Origin: CAZSSM01 sp964609385
Lineage (GTDB): Bacteria > Planctomycetota > Planctomycetia > Isosphaerales > Isosphaeraceae
Reading direction: 5' to 3'
Length of the DNA: 64,000 nucleotides
Assembly: GCA_964609385.1 (NCBI GenBank)
Contig: CAZSSM010000031.1
Location: 6,742 to 70,741 of the forward strand
Under the pieces are notes generated by a model. It worked only from the letters and a program-made list of their open reading frames with translations, did not search any database and was not told the origin of the DNA. Position numbers and translations under genes: made by a program. This document shows, piece by piece, positions 36,348 through 45,700 of the stretch (position 1 is the first letter of the stretch; the number at the start of each line of letters is the position of its first letter).

Positions 36348-39212
36348 CTAATTTTTGATGTTTGTTAACTTGGGGCTCGCTTCGGCTTGTGGAACGAAGG
36401 GATTACCTGGAAATTCAGAATCCCAGATAAATCTTATCGCTTCTTGGTAGAGTATTTGCGAGTAAATCTGAGACCAATATGTTAGGTGATCTTTTAAATA
36501 TGGGGAATCTTCTGGTCGGATTGTTCCAACGAAATGCCGGGCTTTCTCGGTTTGCCCCAGGGCTTGGTACGCCATCGCGAGGTACACTCGCACGAGAAAG
36601 TCTTCCTGGCCAGCCTTAAACTCGTCGCATTTCCGAAGAACTTCAATGGCCTCGGTGAACTGGCCGTGACGGTACAGGGCGATTCCTAGCAGGGTCAAAT
36701 TGTCGGCCTGAGGATTCTCAGCCGTCCGGAGCCGTCCATACTTTCCCTCCGCCAAGGACAACGCTATGCGGGCTTGCTCGGGTGGGATCGGCCCCATGAG
36801 GTTGGCATCGAGAATTACATTAAACTTGTTCGTTTCCGCTTGCATCGGATTCGAAACCGCAAAGCTTTCTAGGAGCCTGACAGTAAAGCTTTGATACTCT
36901 TCCACTCTGCCCGAGGCGAGCAGGGCACACGCAAAGATCCACCAACTTTCCAGGTGAATAGACCCCAAGACATTCATGTCTGTGTAGAACGAGGATTGAG
37001 CCAACTGTGCCGCTCGATCCCTCTGGCCACCCTTCGCATAGAGGCCGGTTAAGAGGCTACGATTGTAGATAGACAGACCTTGGAGTTGCACATGGGGGGC
37101 GATCTCGAGGGCCTGATCGATTCGGCCCGCTCGGCAGTGGTCGATGAGCAGGCCGAGTTTGTAGAGGTTGGGTGCCCCTGCGTCCAAGGCTGAATCGCGT
37201 TGGCGAATGACTTGTTCGTCCTGATTTAAGAGATCGAGAATTCGGGCTCGGTTGATCGGGATCTGCCAAGCTCTCCGCTCTGGGGACTCCTCGATCCGAT
37301 CAAGATACCAGAGGGCGAGCTCTGCCTGATTGCCCTCGAAGTTCCCCTGGCTTCGCATGAGGAACCAAGCAACCATCTGATCCGGATCCACTTCCGATTC
37401 GAGTTGGTCATAGAGTGCGGCAGCCCGATCGAGCCGACCGTTACGGCTCTCGATGCGTGCCAGTCGGAATACCAAGCTTGGCTCGTCGGGGCGAAGCTCG
37501 ATCAGTCTCCGAAGATGCCAGCTCGCGGCGATCAGGTCTCCATCGGACTCAGCGTCTTTGGCTACGTGGAGATGCCATTGATATAAAACCTCGTCCAATT
37601 TTCTGGAAGGACCCAATCTTCGCAGAACCTCGGTCGGATCATCGATGGCCTGGTTCGTTGAGGGCGAGTCGGTTTGATCACGAGCCGAGCCATCGAGAAG
37701 AAGACCGTCGTCGGGAAGCTTGGCTGTTGGCTTAGAGATCGGCTCGCCCTGGCTGATCTGGATGGGAGGAACAGGCCAGGCGGTGACGTTGGCATCGGAT
37801 TGAGCGATTTGAAGCTGGTCCGACTTGGGTGTGAAGGCGATCTCCAGCACCGATGCCGAATGTCTACGGGTCGGCCCCAACCGCAAGTGGGTCTTTGCGT
37901 CCCAGAGGCGTACCGAACCGTCCAGGCAGGTTGTCGCTAGGGTTGCTCCATCCCGACTGTAGCAGACCTGCGCGATCGGAGTGGGGTGATCGAGAACCGA
38001 CCCGGCTGGCTTGCCTGTCTTTGTGTCAAAGACCTGCACTTGGTTAGCATCGATCGTGATTGCCACTCGGCTGCCGTCTGAAGCGATCGCGGTGGGGTGA
38101 CTATTGAGGAGCGACCGGGCGGGACTAGCTAGGGTGATCGGAGGCTCGAACGATCGCATAGCGATGTTCACGTGATAGATTTGAGATTTCCAAGTGTCAA
38201 CCAAAACGAGTTTCTGTGCATCTCTTCGGAACTGCCAAGTGACTCTCAAAGAGTGATCAAGCTGTTTAGGAAATGGGGGGTGCAGCGGCAAGTCGGGCAT
38301 GGCCAGTTGACCGGTGGAGACATCCCAGATCCGAATGATGGGTTTTCGTCCCCAATCTCCCCAAGAATACCCAACCAAGTAGTCGCCGTCGGGGCTGTAC
38401 TGGATGGGGTTTATTGGTCCTGGATGCAGGAACTTTCGGGAGAGTCGTTGGGCGGAAACATCATAAAGAGCCACCCCATTAACTAAGCCTAGGGCCAGAA
38501 ATTGCCCCTGAGGGTCAAAGGCCAAGGAGTGGGCCAAGGAGTTTGTTTGGAAGGGCGGTACGGCATATTGACCGGTATCGGCCTCAAAGATGGCCAGGCT
38601 CTGCCCCGGCCAGAGATTTCGGGCGTTTCCTTTGAGATTCACTCGAGAATAAATCGCGTAGTACCTCCCGTCGGGGCTGTAGGTAGGATCGGAAACGATC
38701 GATATCTCCGGTGGGCCGATCGGCAATCCAGTTACGGTGCTATACTGCCCCGCGCTGAAAGAAAAGGCTCCCCTGGCTAGAGCGGTCTTCAGAGAGGGAC
38801 GTCCTTGGTCAAGACCAAAGACGACCGATCCCCCGTCGGGATGGAGATCGGCATGGGTGTAGCGGATTTGCCGGATCGTCGGCTCTGCCAAACGAGGCTG
38901 CAACGGGCCTGGCACGTGCCAGAGTTGCGTGATCAAGTTCTGTTTGGGGTTGGAGACGAGAAAGAGGGTCCCGCCAGGGTTGAAGAGCACCGTCGGCTGG
39001 CGAGGCCCGCCGGGCAAGGGGATTGCCGAACCGACTTGGCGTCGTGACGCAAGGTCAAAGTAGCGGAGACGGCGGTCATCGCACTGAACGATCATCGTAC
39101 GGCGATCGGCGGTTAGACGAGCGCCTCGACGGGCGGCCAAGGGTCGCCACCCACCCGGTACTCGACGGCCGTTGGTCGGATCCCAGACCTCGATTTGGCC
39201 GTTGTCTCGCAA
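36348..39212 (-). CDS. WD40 and TPR half of a nonsense-split kinase gene
   Basis: Up to 954 residues if started at a TTG (39212). It is in the same frame as the kinase gene upstream and separated from it only by TGA at 39240-39242, with no stop in the nine intervening codons. Residues about 1-470 are beta-propeller blades (DGQFLA-type turns: SPDGRYYAIYSR, SRDGATLATTCLDGSVRLWD). From about 530 to 900 there are TPR-like helices (LIAASWHLRRLIELRPDEPS, LTLLGIALYRHGQFTEAIEV). In planctomycetes these normally form the C-terminal half of a giant Ser/Thr kinase. No ribosome binding site supports independent translation. Confidence 0.65.
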   Translation of the reverse strand: MRDNGQIEVWDPTNGRRVPGGWRPLAARRGARLTADRRTMIVQCDDRRLRYFDLASRRQVGSAIPLPGGPRQPTVLFNPGGTLFLVSNPKQNLITQLWHVPGPLQPRLAEPTIRQIRYTHADLHPDGGSVVFGLDQGRPSLKTALARGAFSFSAGQYSTVTGLPIGPPEISIVSDPTYSPDGRYYAIYSRVNLKGNARNLWPGQSLAIFEADTGQYAVPPFQTNSLAHSLAFDPQGQFLALGLVNGVALYDVSAQRLSRKFLHPGPINPIQYSPDGDYLVGYSWGDWGRKPIIRIWDVSTGQLAMPDLPLHPPFPKQLDHSLRVTWQFRRDAQKLVLVDTWKSQIYHVNIAMRSFEPPITLASPARSLLNSHPTAIASDGSRVAITIDANQVQVFDTKTGKPAGSVLDHPTPIAQVCYSRDGATLATTCLDGSVRLWDAKTHLRLGPTRRHSASVLEIAFTPKSDQLQIAQSDANVTAWPVPPIQISQGEPISKPTAKLPDDGLLLDGSARDQTDSPSTNQAIDDPTEVLRRLGPSRKLDEVLYQWHLHVAKDAESDGDLIAASWHLRRLIELRPDEPSLVFRLARIESRNGRLDRAAALYDQLESEVDPDQMVAWFLMRSQGNFEGNQAELALWYLDRIEESPERRAWQIPINRARILDLLNQDEQVIRQRDSALDAGAPNLYKLGLLIDHCRAGRIDQALEIAPHVQLQGLSIYNRSLLTGLYAKGGQRDRAAQLAQSSFYTDMNVLGSIHLESWWIFACALLASGRVEEYQSFTVRLLESFAVSNPMQAETNKFNVILDANLMGPIPPEQARIALSLAEGKYGRLRTAENPQADNLTLLGIALYRHGQFTEAIEVLRKCDEFKAGQEDFLVRVYLAMAYQALGQTEKARHFVGTIRPEDSPYLKDHLTYWSQIYSQILYQEAIRFIWDSEFPGNPFVPQAEASPKLTNIKN

Positions 39213-39239
39213 GGTGTAGAGGAATCCACCGGATTCGAA

Positions 39240-41618
39240 TCAGTCGAGTCCATGAGCATCTGCAGCCAGTTTGATTCCCGAAACATCGGTTTGTGCATCG
39301 AGGTCGAAAAACGTCAGAGCATATTTGGGACTCTCCCGGTCGAGTTCCGTCGGCACCAGAGCGAGGATGTTGTGGCCAGAATCATCTTGAATGGTATGGA
39401 GATAGCGGCCGTTAAGCGATTCGAAGACGCGATCCCAATTGAGCCTGCGAGTCGGGCCGACCTGGCCCATCGGATCGGTTGACCAAAGGCTGAGGTCATA
39501 CTGAGGTAACTTTCCTGGGGTATCTCCCCTGGTCACCAAGGCCAGATGGCGTCCATCCGGCCAAAAGGTCGGCCGCCAAGATCTCGAGCGAGGCTCAGGC
39601 CTTTGGGATGGCTTGGAGAAGGGACCAACAAGGCTTTGTGAGTCTCGAGAATACAGTTGAATTTGTTGGTCTGTGAAAAATCCACCACTGCCATTGATCC
39701 GATGATTTTGCCCGAGGATCAACCACTTCCCGGTGGGGTCGATCGCTTGGATCGATCCGGGGACTCCGAGCGGTTCGGTGGTCGCTTGGCCGTTCACGAG
39801 GTCGAGCGTTCGGAGGATGCGGCCCTTGTCGGTAACGTAGTCGAGACGGGTTCCCAGTTCATCGACAAACCGAGCCACCGATAGCGGGGGAAGCGTCTGC
39901 TGCATGCGGGGTGAGGATCCCTGCCAGGCCGCCACATCTCGGCGCAAGGCTCTCAGGTAGTCGCGATCGGGCTCAGTGGCATCTGGAGCATTTTCGAGCG
40001 TTTGGTTCAGTCCGACCAAGACTTCATCGATCCGACCGAGGTCCCCGTCGGTATGGGCCTGCTTGACTCGGATCCTTGCGGCCTGGCGATCGGCCTCCAG
40101 GCGTGCCAGCCGCTCGCGTTGACGCGCTTGACGTTCCTCGTCACGCGCTTCCAGCGCCTCCTGTTCCTTGGCGGTGGCGCGTTGCTCGGCTGCCTTCGCC
40201 AGCCGAGCTTCCTGGTCGGCCCGCTGAGCCTCACGCATAGAAATGACTAGTCCCGTAATCATTGCCAAAGCGACGGCCACGAGGGAGATGGCCACCGTGG
40301 GATTGCGTTGGGTCCATTTCCAAAGCCGCTCCGGGCTGGTGATCCGACGGGCTTGGACGGGCTCTCCTTGAAGAAATCGTCTCAGATCCTCGGCCATCTC
40401 GCCGGCCGACTGATAGCGACGACGCGGCTCCTTGTCGATGGCCTTGAGGACAATCGTCTCCAGATCCCGGGGGACCCGCGGATCGATCGAGCGGGGTGGG
40501 TCGGGGTCGTGCCGGGAAATTTGTTCGATCAGGTGAAGCTTGTCAGGCGCCTGCAATGCCGGGCGGAGACAGAGCAACTCATAAATCGTCAAACCGAGTG
40601 AATAAATATCCGATCGCCGATCACCCGGAGAACGCAGTCGTTCGGGTGCCATGTAACGGAGCGTGCCGAGCAGCTCGCCAGTCTCGGTGAGCGACTCATC
40701 GTCGGTCTTGGCCAGTCCAAAATCGGTGACCCAGACTCCGCCCGAATCATCGATGAGCAAGTTGGATGGCTTGATATCACGGTGGATCACCGATTTGCCA
40801 TGGGCATAGTGGAGGGCATTGGCCGCATGTTGGCCGATGATCGCGATACCCCGCATGTATTGATTTTTCGGTCCCTGCGAAGTAATTGTGCTTGGCGCTG
40901 AATGGATCTGGCCCTCCGATTGGCTTTGTATCGTTCCCGATCGCAGCGATGCAGGTTCGCCTTCGCCCTGGAGTTGGTTGCGATGGAGCCACGTTCCGTC
41001 GCGGAGGGATTGGGAGATCGAGTTGGCCTGCGTTCGAGGGCACTCGGCCTGGTTGGCGATGGGCCGGTGACTTCGGCCGGTAGTTTGCTCGGCCTGTAGT
41101 TCGGCAATAATCGCATCGAGCGGCTTGCCCTCGATAAGTTGCATGGAATAGTAACTCGTCGACCCTTCTTGGCCGACTTCGAAGACCGGGACGATATTCG
41201 AGTGGTGCAGACGGGCGGCTGACCGAGCCTCGCGTCGAAACCGTTCGGCCCAACGGGTCTTGTTGGCATAATGGGGAGGCAAAATCTTCAGGGCCACCGG
41301 GCGACCTAGGGAGAGCTGAACCGCCTCGTAGACGATGCCCATTCCGCCCCGGCCCAACTCGCGGAGGATCTGATAGTCGCCGAGGCGATGCTGATCTGGA
41401 AGGCCCCCGTCCATCGTGGAGCGTTGTGGTTGATTCGAATCAGAGTTCAAGTCTTGCACAATCGCCGCGGCGCGCAGGACCCGGCCCAACTCCTTGGCCA
41501 ACTCGGGATATCGCTCCTGATACTCGGCCAGGCCGGGCTGTTCTCCCCGAGCTTGGCGTTCGAGAAAATCTTCGATGATCTCGGCGATTCGGGGATCGAT
41601 GTCACTCGAGTCGTTCAT
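39240..41618 (-). CDS. Ser/Thr protein kinase, truncated inside its WD40 region by TGA
   Basis: 792 residues. N-terminal helical region (EIIEDFLERQARGEQPGLAE), then a Hanks kinase domain at about 80-400: GRGGMGIVYEA, VALKIL Lys111, VIHRDIKPSN, VTDFGLAK, with a Gln/Ser-rich insert of about 90 residues between the N and C lobes. A membrane helix (TVAISLVAVALAMITGLVIS) follows, then a coiled coil rich in Ala/Glu/Arg. The first propeller blades end abruptly at AADAHGLD-stop. It lies 48 bases after the sigma gene and probably shares its transcript. The ATG at 41618 starts the usual N-terminus; an upstream GTG at 41663, 4 bases after the sigma stop, is an alternative. Confidence 0.85.
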   Translation of the reverse strand: MNDSSDIDPRIAEIIEDFLERQARGEQPGLAEYQERYPELAKELGRVLRAAAIVQDLNSDSNQPQRSTMDGGLPDQHRLGDYQILRELGRGGMGIVYEAVQLSLGRPVALKILPPHYANKTRWAERFRREARSAARLHHSNIVPVFEVGQEGSTSYYSMQLIEGKPLDAIIAELQAEQTTGRSHRPIANQAECPRTQANSISQSLRDGTWLHRNQLQGEGEPASLRSGTIQSQSEGQIHSAPSTITSQGPKNQYMRGIAIIGQHAANALHYAHGKSVIHRDIKPSNLLIDDSGGVWVTDFGLAKTDDESLTETGELLGTLRYMAPERLRSPGDRRSDIYSLGLTIYELLCLRPALQAPDKLHLIEQISRHDPDPPRSIDPRVPRDLETIVLKAIDKEPRRRYQSAGEMAEDLRRFLQGEPVQARRITSPERLWKWTQRNPTVAISLVAVALAMITGLVISMREAQRADQEARLAKAAEQRATAKEQEALEARDEERQARQRERLARLEADRQAARIRVKQAHTDGDLGRIDEVLVGLNQTLENAPDATEPDRDYLRALRRDVAAWQGSSPRMQQTLPPLSVARFVDELGTRLDYVTDKGRILRTLDLVNGQATTEPLGVPGSIQAIDPTGKWLILGQNHRINGSGGFFTDQQIQLYSRDSQSLVGPFSKPSQRPEPRSRSWRPTFWPDGRHLALVTRGDTPGKLPQYDLSLWSTDPMGQVGPTRRLNWDRVFESLNGRYLHTIQDDSGHNILALVPTELDRESPKYALTFFDLDAQTDVSGIKLAADAHGLD

Positions 41619-41666
41619 GGGTCGATGGCCGTTTGAGTCTCTCGGGGCGGTTCGGAACGGCACCGC

Positions 41667-42314
41667 TCAAGAAGGTTTGTGATAGAAGTGGGGGATCGCT
41701 TCCAAGGCTTTGTCTAAACGACGCAGAGCTCGGACGTGTCGATTGCTCGCCGCCGAGCGATCGATGCCCAGCACCAGGGCGGCCTCAGTATTATTCAAGT
41801 CTTCGAAATACCGTAGAGCCAGAATCTCCCGGTCCAACTCGTGCATGCTTTCCAGGACCGTTTGCAAGGCTTGCTTACGCTCGGCTCGCTCGAAAGCCTG
41901 GCTGGGGGACGTGAACTGACCCAGGAGGCGCTCGGCCAGCGAGTCGCTTGAAGCTTGAGTCTCATTTGGGATCTTGAGGGAGATCTCGCGACCGACGTCG
42001 CGTTTGTCGGTCTGCAAGTGGAGGCGATGGAGTTTGGTCAGCCGTTGCAAAGTCAACGTGCGGAGCCAGAGGAAAAGTGGGAATTCGGGGGTCTTCTGCT
42101 GATGCTCATGGTACCGGTTGGCCACATCCAGATACGCCTCTTGGAGGACGTCGGAAGGATCCAACCGGCTCCGCAATCGCCGATCCATGCGCAGAACGAT
42201 CATCCTCCGCAACCGCTCGCGATGGAGGATCCACAACGCGTGGAGGTCGGGATCAGAATCGTCCTTCCCCGATGGAGGTCGTGGCGACGAGGGATCTAGG
42301 GGATGACTCATCAT
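41667..42314 (-). CDS. ECF-type sigma factor encoded with the giant kinase
   Basis: 215 residues from the paired ATGs at 42311/42314 (GAGG about 7 bases upstream). Region 2 reads RMIVLRMDRRLRSRLDPSDV then LQEAYLDVANRY; region 4 reads LDREILALRYFEDLNNTEAA with the HTH VLGIDRSAASNRHVRALRRL. The open frame extends 87 codons further upstream without protein character. The following kinase gene begins within 48 bases, the usual planctomycete sigma-kinase order, where phosphorylation of the sigma factor is a plausible control. Confidence 0.88.
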   Translation of the reverse strand: MMSHPLDPSSPRPPSGKDDSDPDLHALWILHRERLRRMIVLRMDRRLRSRLDPSDVLQEAYLDVANRYHEHQQKTPEFPLFLWLRTLTLQRLTKLHRLHLQTDKRDVGREISLKIPNETQASSDSLAERLLGQFTSPSQAFERAERKQALQTVLESMHELDREILALRYFEDLNNTEAALVLGIDRSAASNRHVRALRRLDKALEAIPHFYHKPS

Positions 42315-42789
42315 CGAGACCTCGAAACGCATGCGCGCCGATGGGGGATTCCCTGAAGTTCCCGGTGATCGAAGCCTATCATCTTCGACAAGTTGATCAC
42401 GATGCTTGTGATTGCAAAGAATTCTTTCGGGGATGTCAACTGCTGCTTTGGCTCGGGGATCACGATCGAGATGGACGCCCCCCAAAAAAATCCTCCTCGA
42501 TACCCTGTGCTCAGTCCACAGTGTTCCGGCGAATTCCCTGTAGGGACCTGACTTGCCCCCACGATGCCGCGCCAAATCCGAGCCAAGATGGCCGCGATGA
42601 ACTGGCTTGACTCAATCGCTCGAACCGCCTGACTGCTCGCTAAATCCAGGACGATCGTTCCGCTCGTGGATCACCGGAAACCCGTTCGACTGGGCCAGGT
42701 CTCGCCTCGGAATCATTGCCTTCCTCTTTGGTGGGCCCGCTCACTTTGTGTCTTTGTAGATTCTTTGTGCATTCATCGAGATCCTCTCC
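42315..42789. other. Divergent region between the sigma-kinase unit and the giant exoprotein gene
   Basis: 475 bases, presumably with both promoters. There is a C-run followed by an A-run near 42478-42487. No ORF inside is convincing, and no clear promoter or operator is readable. Confidence 0.4.
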
Positions 42790-45700
42790 ATGCGTCATGC
42801 TATTGGTCGCTTGTTTGGTCGAATTCTTAAGGCCGGTCGTCACCAAACCCAGTGGAGACCTCGTGATCGGGCAGGAAGACTCCATCGCGCACTGGCTCCA
42901 GAATCGCTTGAAACGCGAACGTTGCTATCGATCTCCTCGGCGTTTACCGATTCCGACACGGTCCAAATCGACTCTGATAGCGATTCCGTCCTCAATTTGC
43001 GAACCGATGGGGACTTCTTGCAGTGGAGTACCGACGGCGGCGACTACTCCTCTGATTTCGATTCCGCAACGTCTGGGATCCAGCCGATCGAATTCACGGG
43101 AAGTACGTCTCAGAATTTCGAGATCTTGATTGACGGGCCAACGTTGCGACTGGAAGACATCGCGACCCAAGGCGCATCGCTTCGCTTCGAAATGGACCGG
43201 GGTGTAATCGAGGTCGCAGCCAGTTCCGAGATCACCACGGTCTTGAACTCCACCTCGGCGGGCAGCCTCTCACTCACGGGACGTAATTTGATCACCGTCG
43301 AGCCGGGGGCGACGATCAACACCGGTGTTTCGGACCTGTCGCTGAAGGTCACCGAAGAGCCCGGTACATCGCTGGCTTCGGAACGCTCGACCGCCACCAT
43401 TGAACTCGACGAAGCGAACCTGATCGGTGGTGATGTGGAGATCATCACATCGACGGAGTCCAGCGCAAACTTTGGACTCGAAAGTGTTGCTCAATTATTC
43501 AATGTCTCCCTAGACAACGTCACCGGGCAAAACGTTTCATTGGGCGGTGCCGTGGCGATCTCCAATTCGACCTCGGAGATCACGATCAACGGTGGCGCAA
43601 TTCGAGCCGGCACCCTCACCATCGATGCCGATTCGGTCGCCGATTCGGTCGCCAACGCGGCCTCCGGGATTGTGGGGGTCGCCTATGCTGAGGCCAATCC
43701 AACCGCGTCGATCTCGATCGATGGCGGAGCGGTCATTGAAACGACCGGAGATGTCTCCGTTTCGTCCCATGCTCACCAAGCTCTGGCGGCACGAGCGATA
43801 CACTATGCGGGGGGGTTGACTTCGACGAAGAAGGAGAAGGTCAGCCTGGGCTTCGCCATGGCTCAGGGCGATCTGGTCTCACGAGCCCACTTGGGCAATG
43901 CCTCGATCGATGCGGGGGGATCGGTCGAGATTACAAGTTCCGGCGAGAAGGAGCTCGCCGTCACCACAGTTACCGCGACTGGCCGAGAGGGGGCAGGTGG
44001 GCTTGCCCTGTCGATCGTGACCGTTCAGGCGGATGTGAATGCGACCGTTGAGGGCCAAATCGAGGCCGATGGCGATGTGTCCGTCTTAGCGGATTTTTCT
44101 TCCGAGTTCGGCAGCATCCTCAGTCAAATGTCCGTGGGGGAATCCGGGAACATCTCGACTACCAAGTCAGTTGTGGTGGGCACGATAAGCCCATCGGCCC
44201 AACAGCGACTGGGACGATTTCAAAACGATACCACGGCCGGCTCCACGGGGATTGCTGGTGGGTTGACCTTCGCCTTCCAGACCAACAACGTCCAAGCCCG
44301 CATCGGTTCGGGAGCTTCGGTCGAGTCGACCGGCGGGAGCGTCCTGGTCGATGCCCGTTCGTCGGATCGTTTCCGATCTCGGGCCACGAGCAAAGTCGAA
44401 TCCAGTGCCTCGGCCAAGAACACCCGCGATAACGCGTTGAGCATTGCTTTGCTCGTCGGCAATCTGACGAACCATGTCGAGGCCACTATCGGCCAGTCGG
44501 CCAGCGTCACCGCCGCGGGAGACGTGACGGTCCAGTCGACCGCGCAAATTCCTTGGGAGCAACGGTGGTGGAGATGGAACGACCTGAACACTCTAGAAAA
44601 ATCATTTTCTATTGGAGAAAAACTCAATGGGAATCTGGGTGTTCAGAATGGGCTTTTCACCACCTGGGCTCAAGCGTCTGCCAGGAGCGAAGAGCGTACG
44701 CTGGGTGGTTCGATCAACGTCTTCAGCTTCGACAGCATCAGCAACGCGGTGATTCAGGAGGGGGCTCAGATCACCGCAGGGGGACAGACCTCGGTCGTCG
44801 CACTCAACGAGAATGACACGCTCAACAATTCCGGGCAATTCCTGACGGCCTTGCCGTTACCCCGTGGCTATGGGCTATCCGGCGCTGCATCGCGGGGGTC
44901 TGGAGTCGGGGGATCGGTGCTCACCTCGGTCTACCGGGGAACGACCAACGCCAAGATTCTCTCCGACGCGGTGGTCGACACGGGCAGTCTCCTGGTGCTC
45001 GCCCGGACCGATGACCGATCAATCGCAACGGTCGTCCAAGGTGGCGTCGCCGAAGGGATGCTGACCTTCAACGGGGCGGCGAGTTCGCTCAAAGTCGACC
45101 ACTACACGCTGGCCCAGATCGACGACGGGGCCCAGATTACGATCGACGCTGGCCAGGTCGTCCAAATTCCCCGTGATTATGACGTGATCGACCTCCGCGA
45201 TCAGGGGTTCTTCTCCGATGTGCCCATGTTCGACCCATTGGAACAGATCGATGGGACCGACGACGAGCCGGTCTATCGAGTCGATCCTGATACCAACACG
45301 ATCACCCTGCCCTTTGCTCATGGCTTAGAAGACGGCGACATCGTTCAGTACATCAATGGTTACGGTGAGGATCTCGAGGGTGAGGCCGGCAGTATCGGGG
45401 GCTTGACCGACGGCACGTCCTATCAGGTCATCGTTGTCGGTGAAACAACCGTTCAACTCGCCGAGTTAGAAGACGCCGAACTCACTCCGATCGAACTGGA
45501 CTTGGAGTCGACCTCCGGATTTGGACATACGCTTCTGCCCGGCTTCGACACCGAGACGGACGTTTCGGACAACACGATCTCAGGCTTGCCCGAATCCTGG
45601 CATCCCGAGAACGATGATAACCTACCCGTCCGCTACTTCCCGGCCAGCAACGCGACGGCCTTCCCGACTCTATCCAGCGGCGGCCTCTACTATCTCGACG

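Noticed and set aside
39240..39280. Selenocysteine insertion at the TGA of the split kinase
   Set aside because: The hairpin after the TGA has a 3-base loop too close to the stop for a bacterial SECIS, and a kinase-propeller protein has no known need for selenocysteine.
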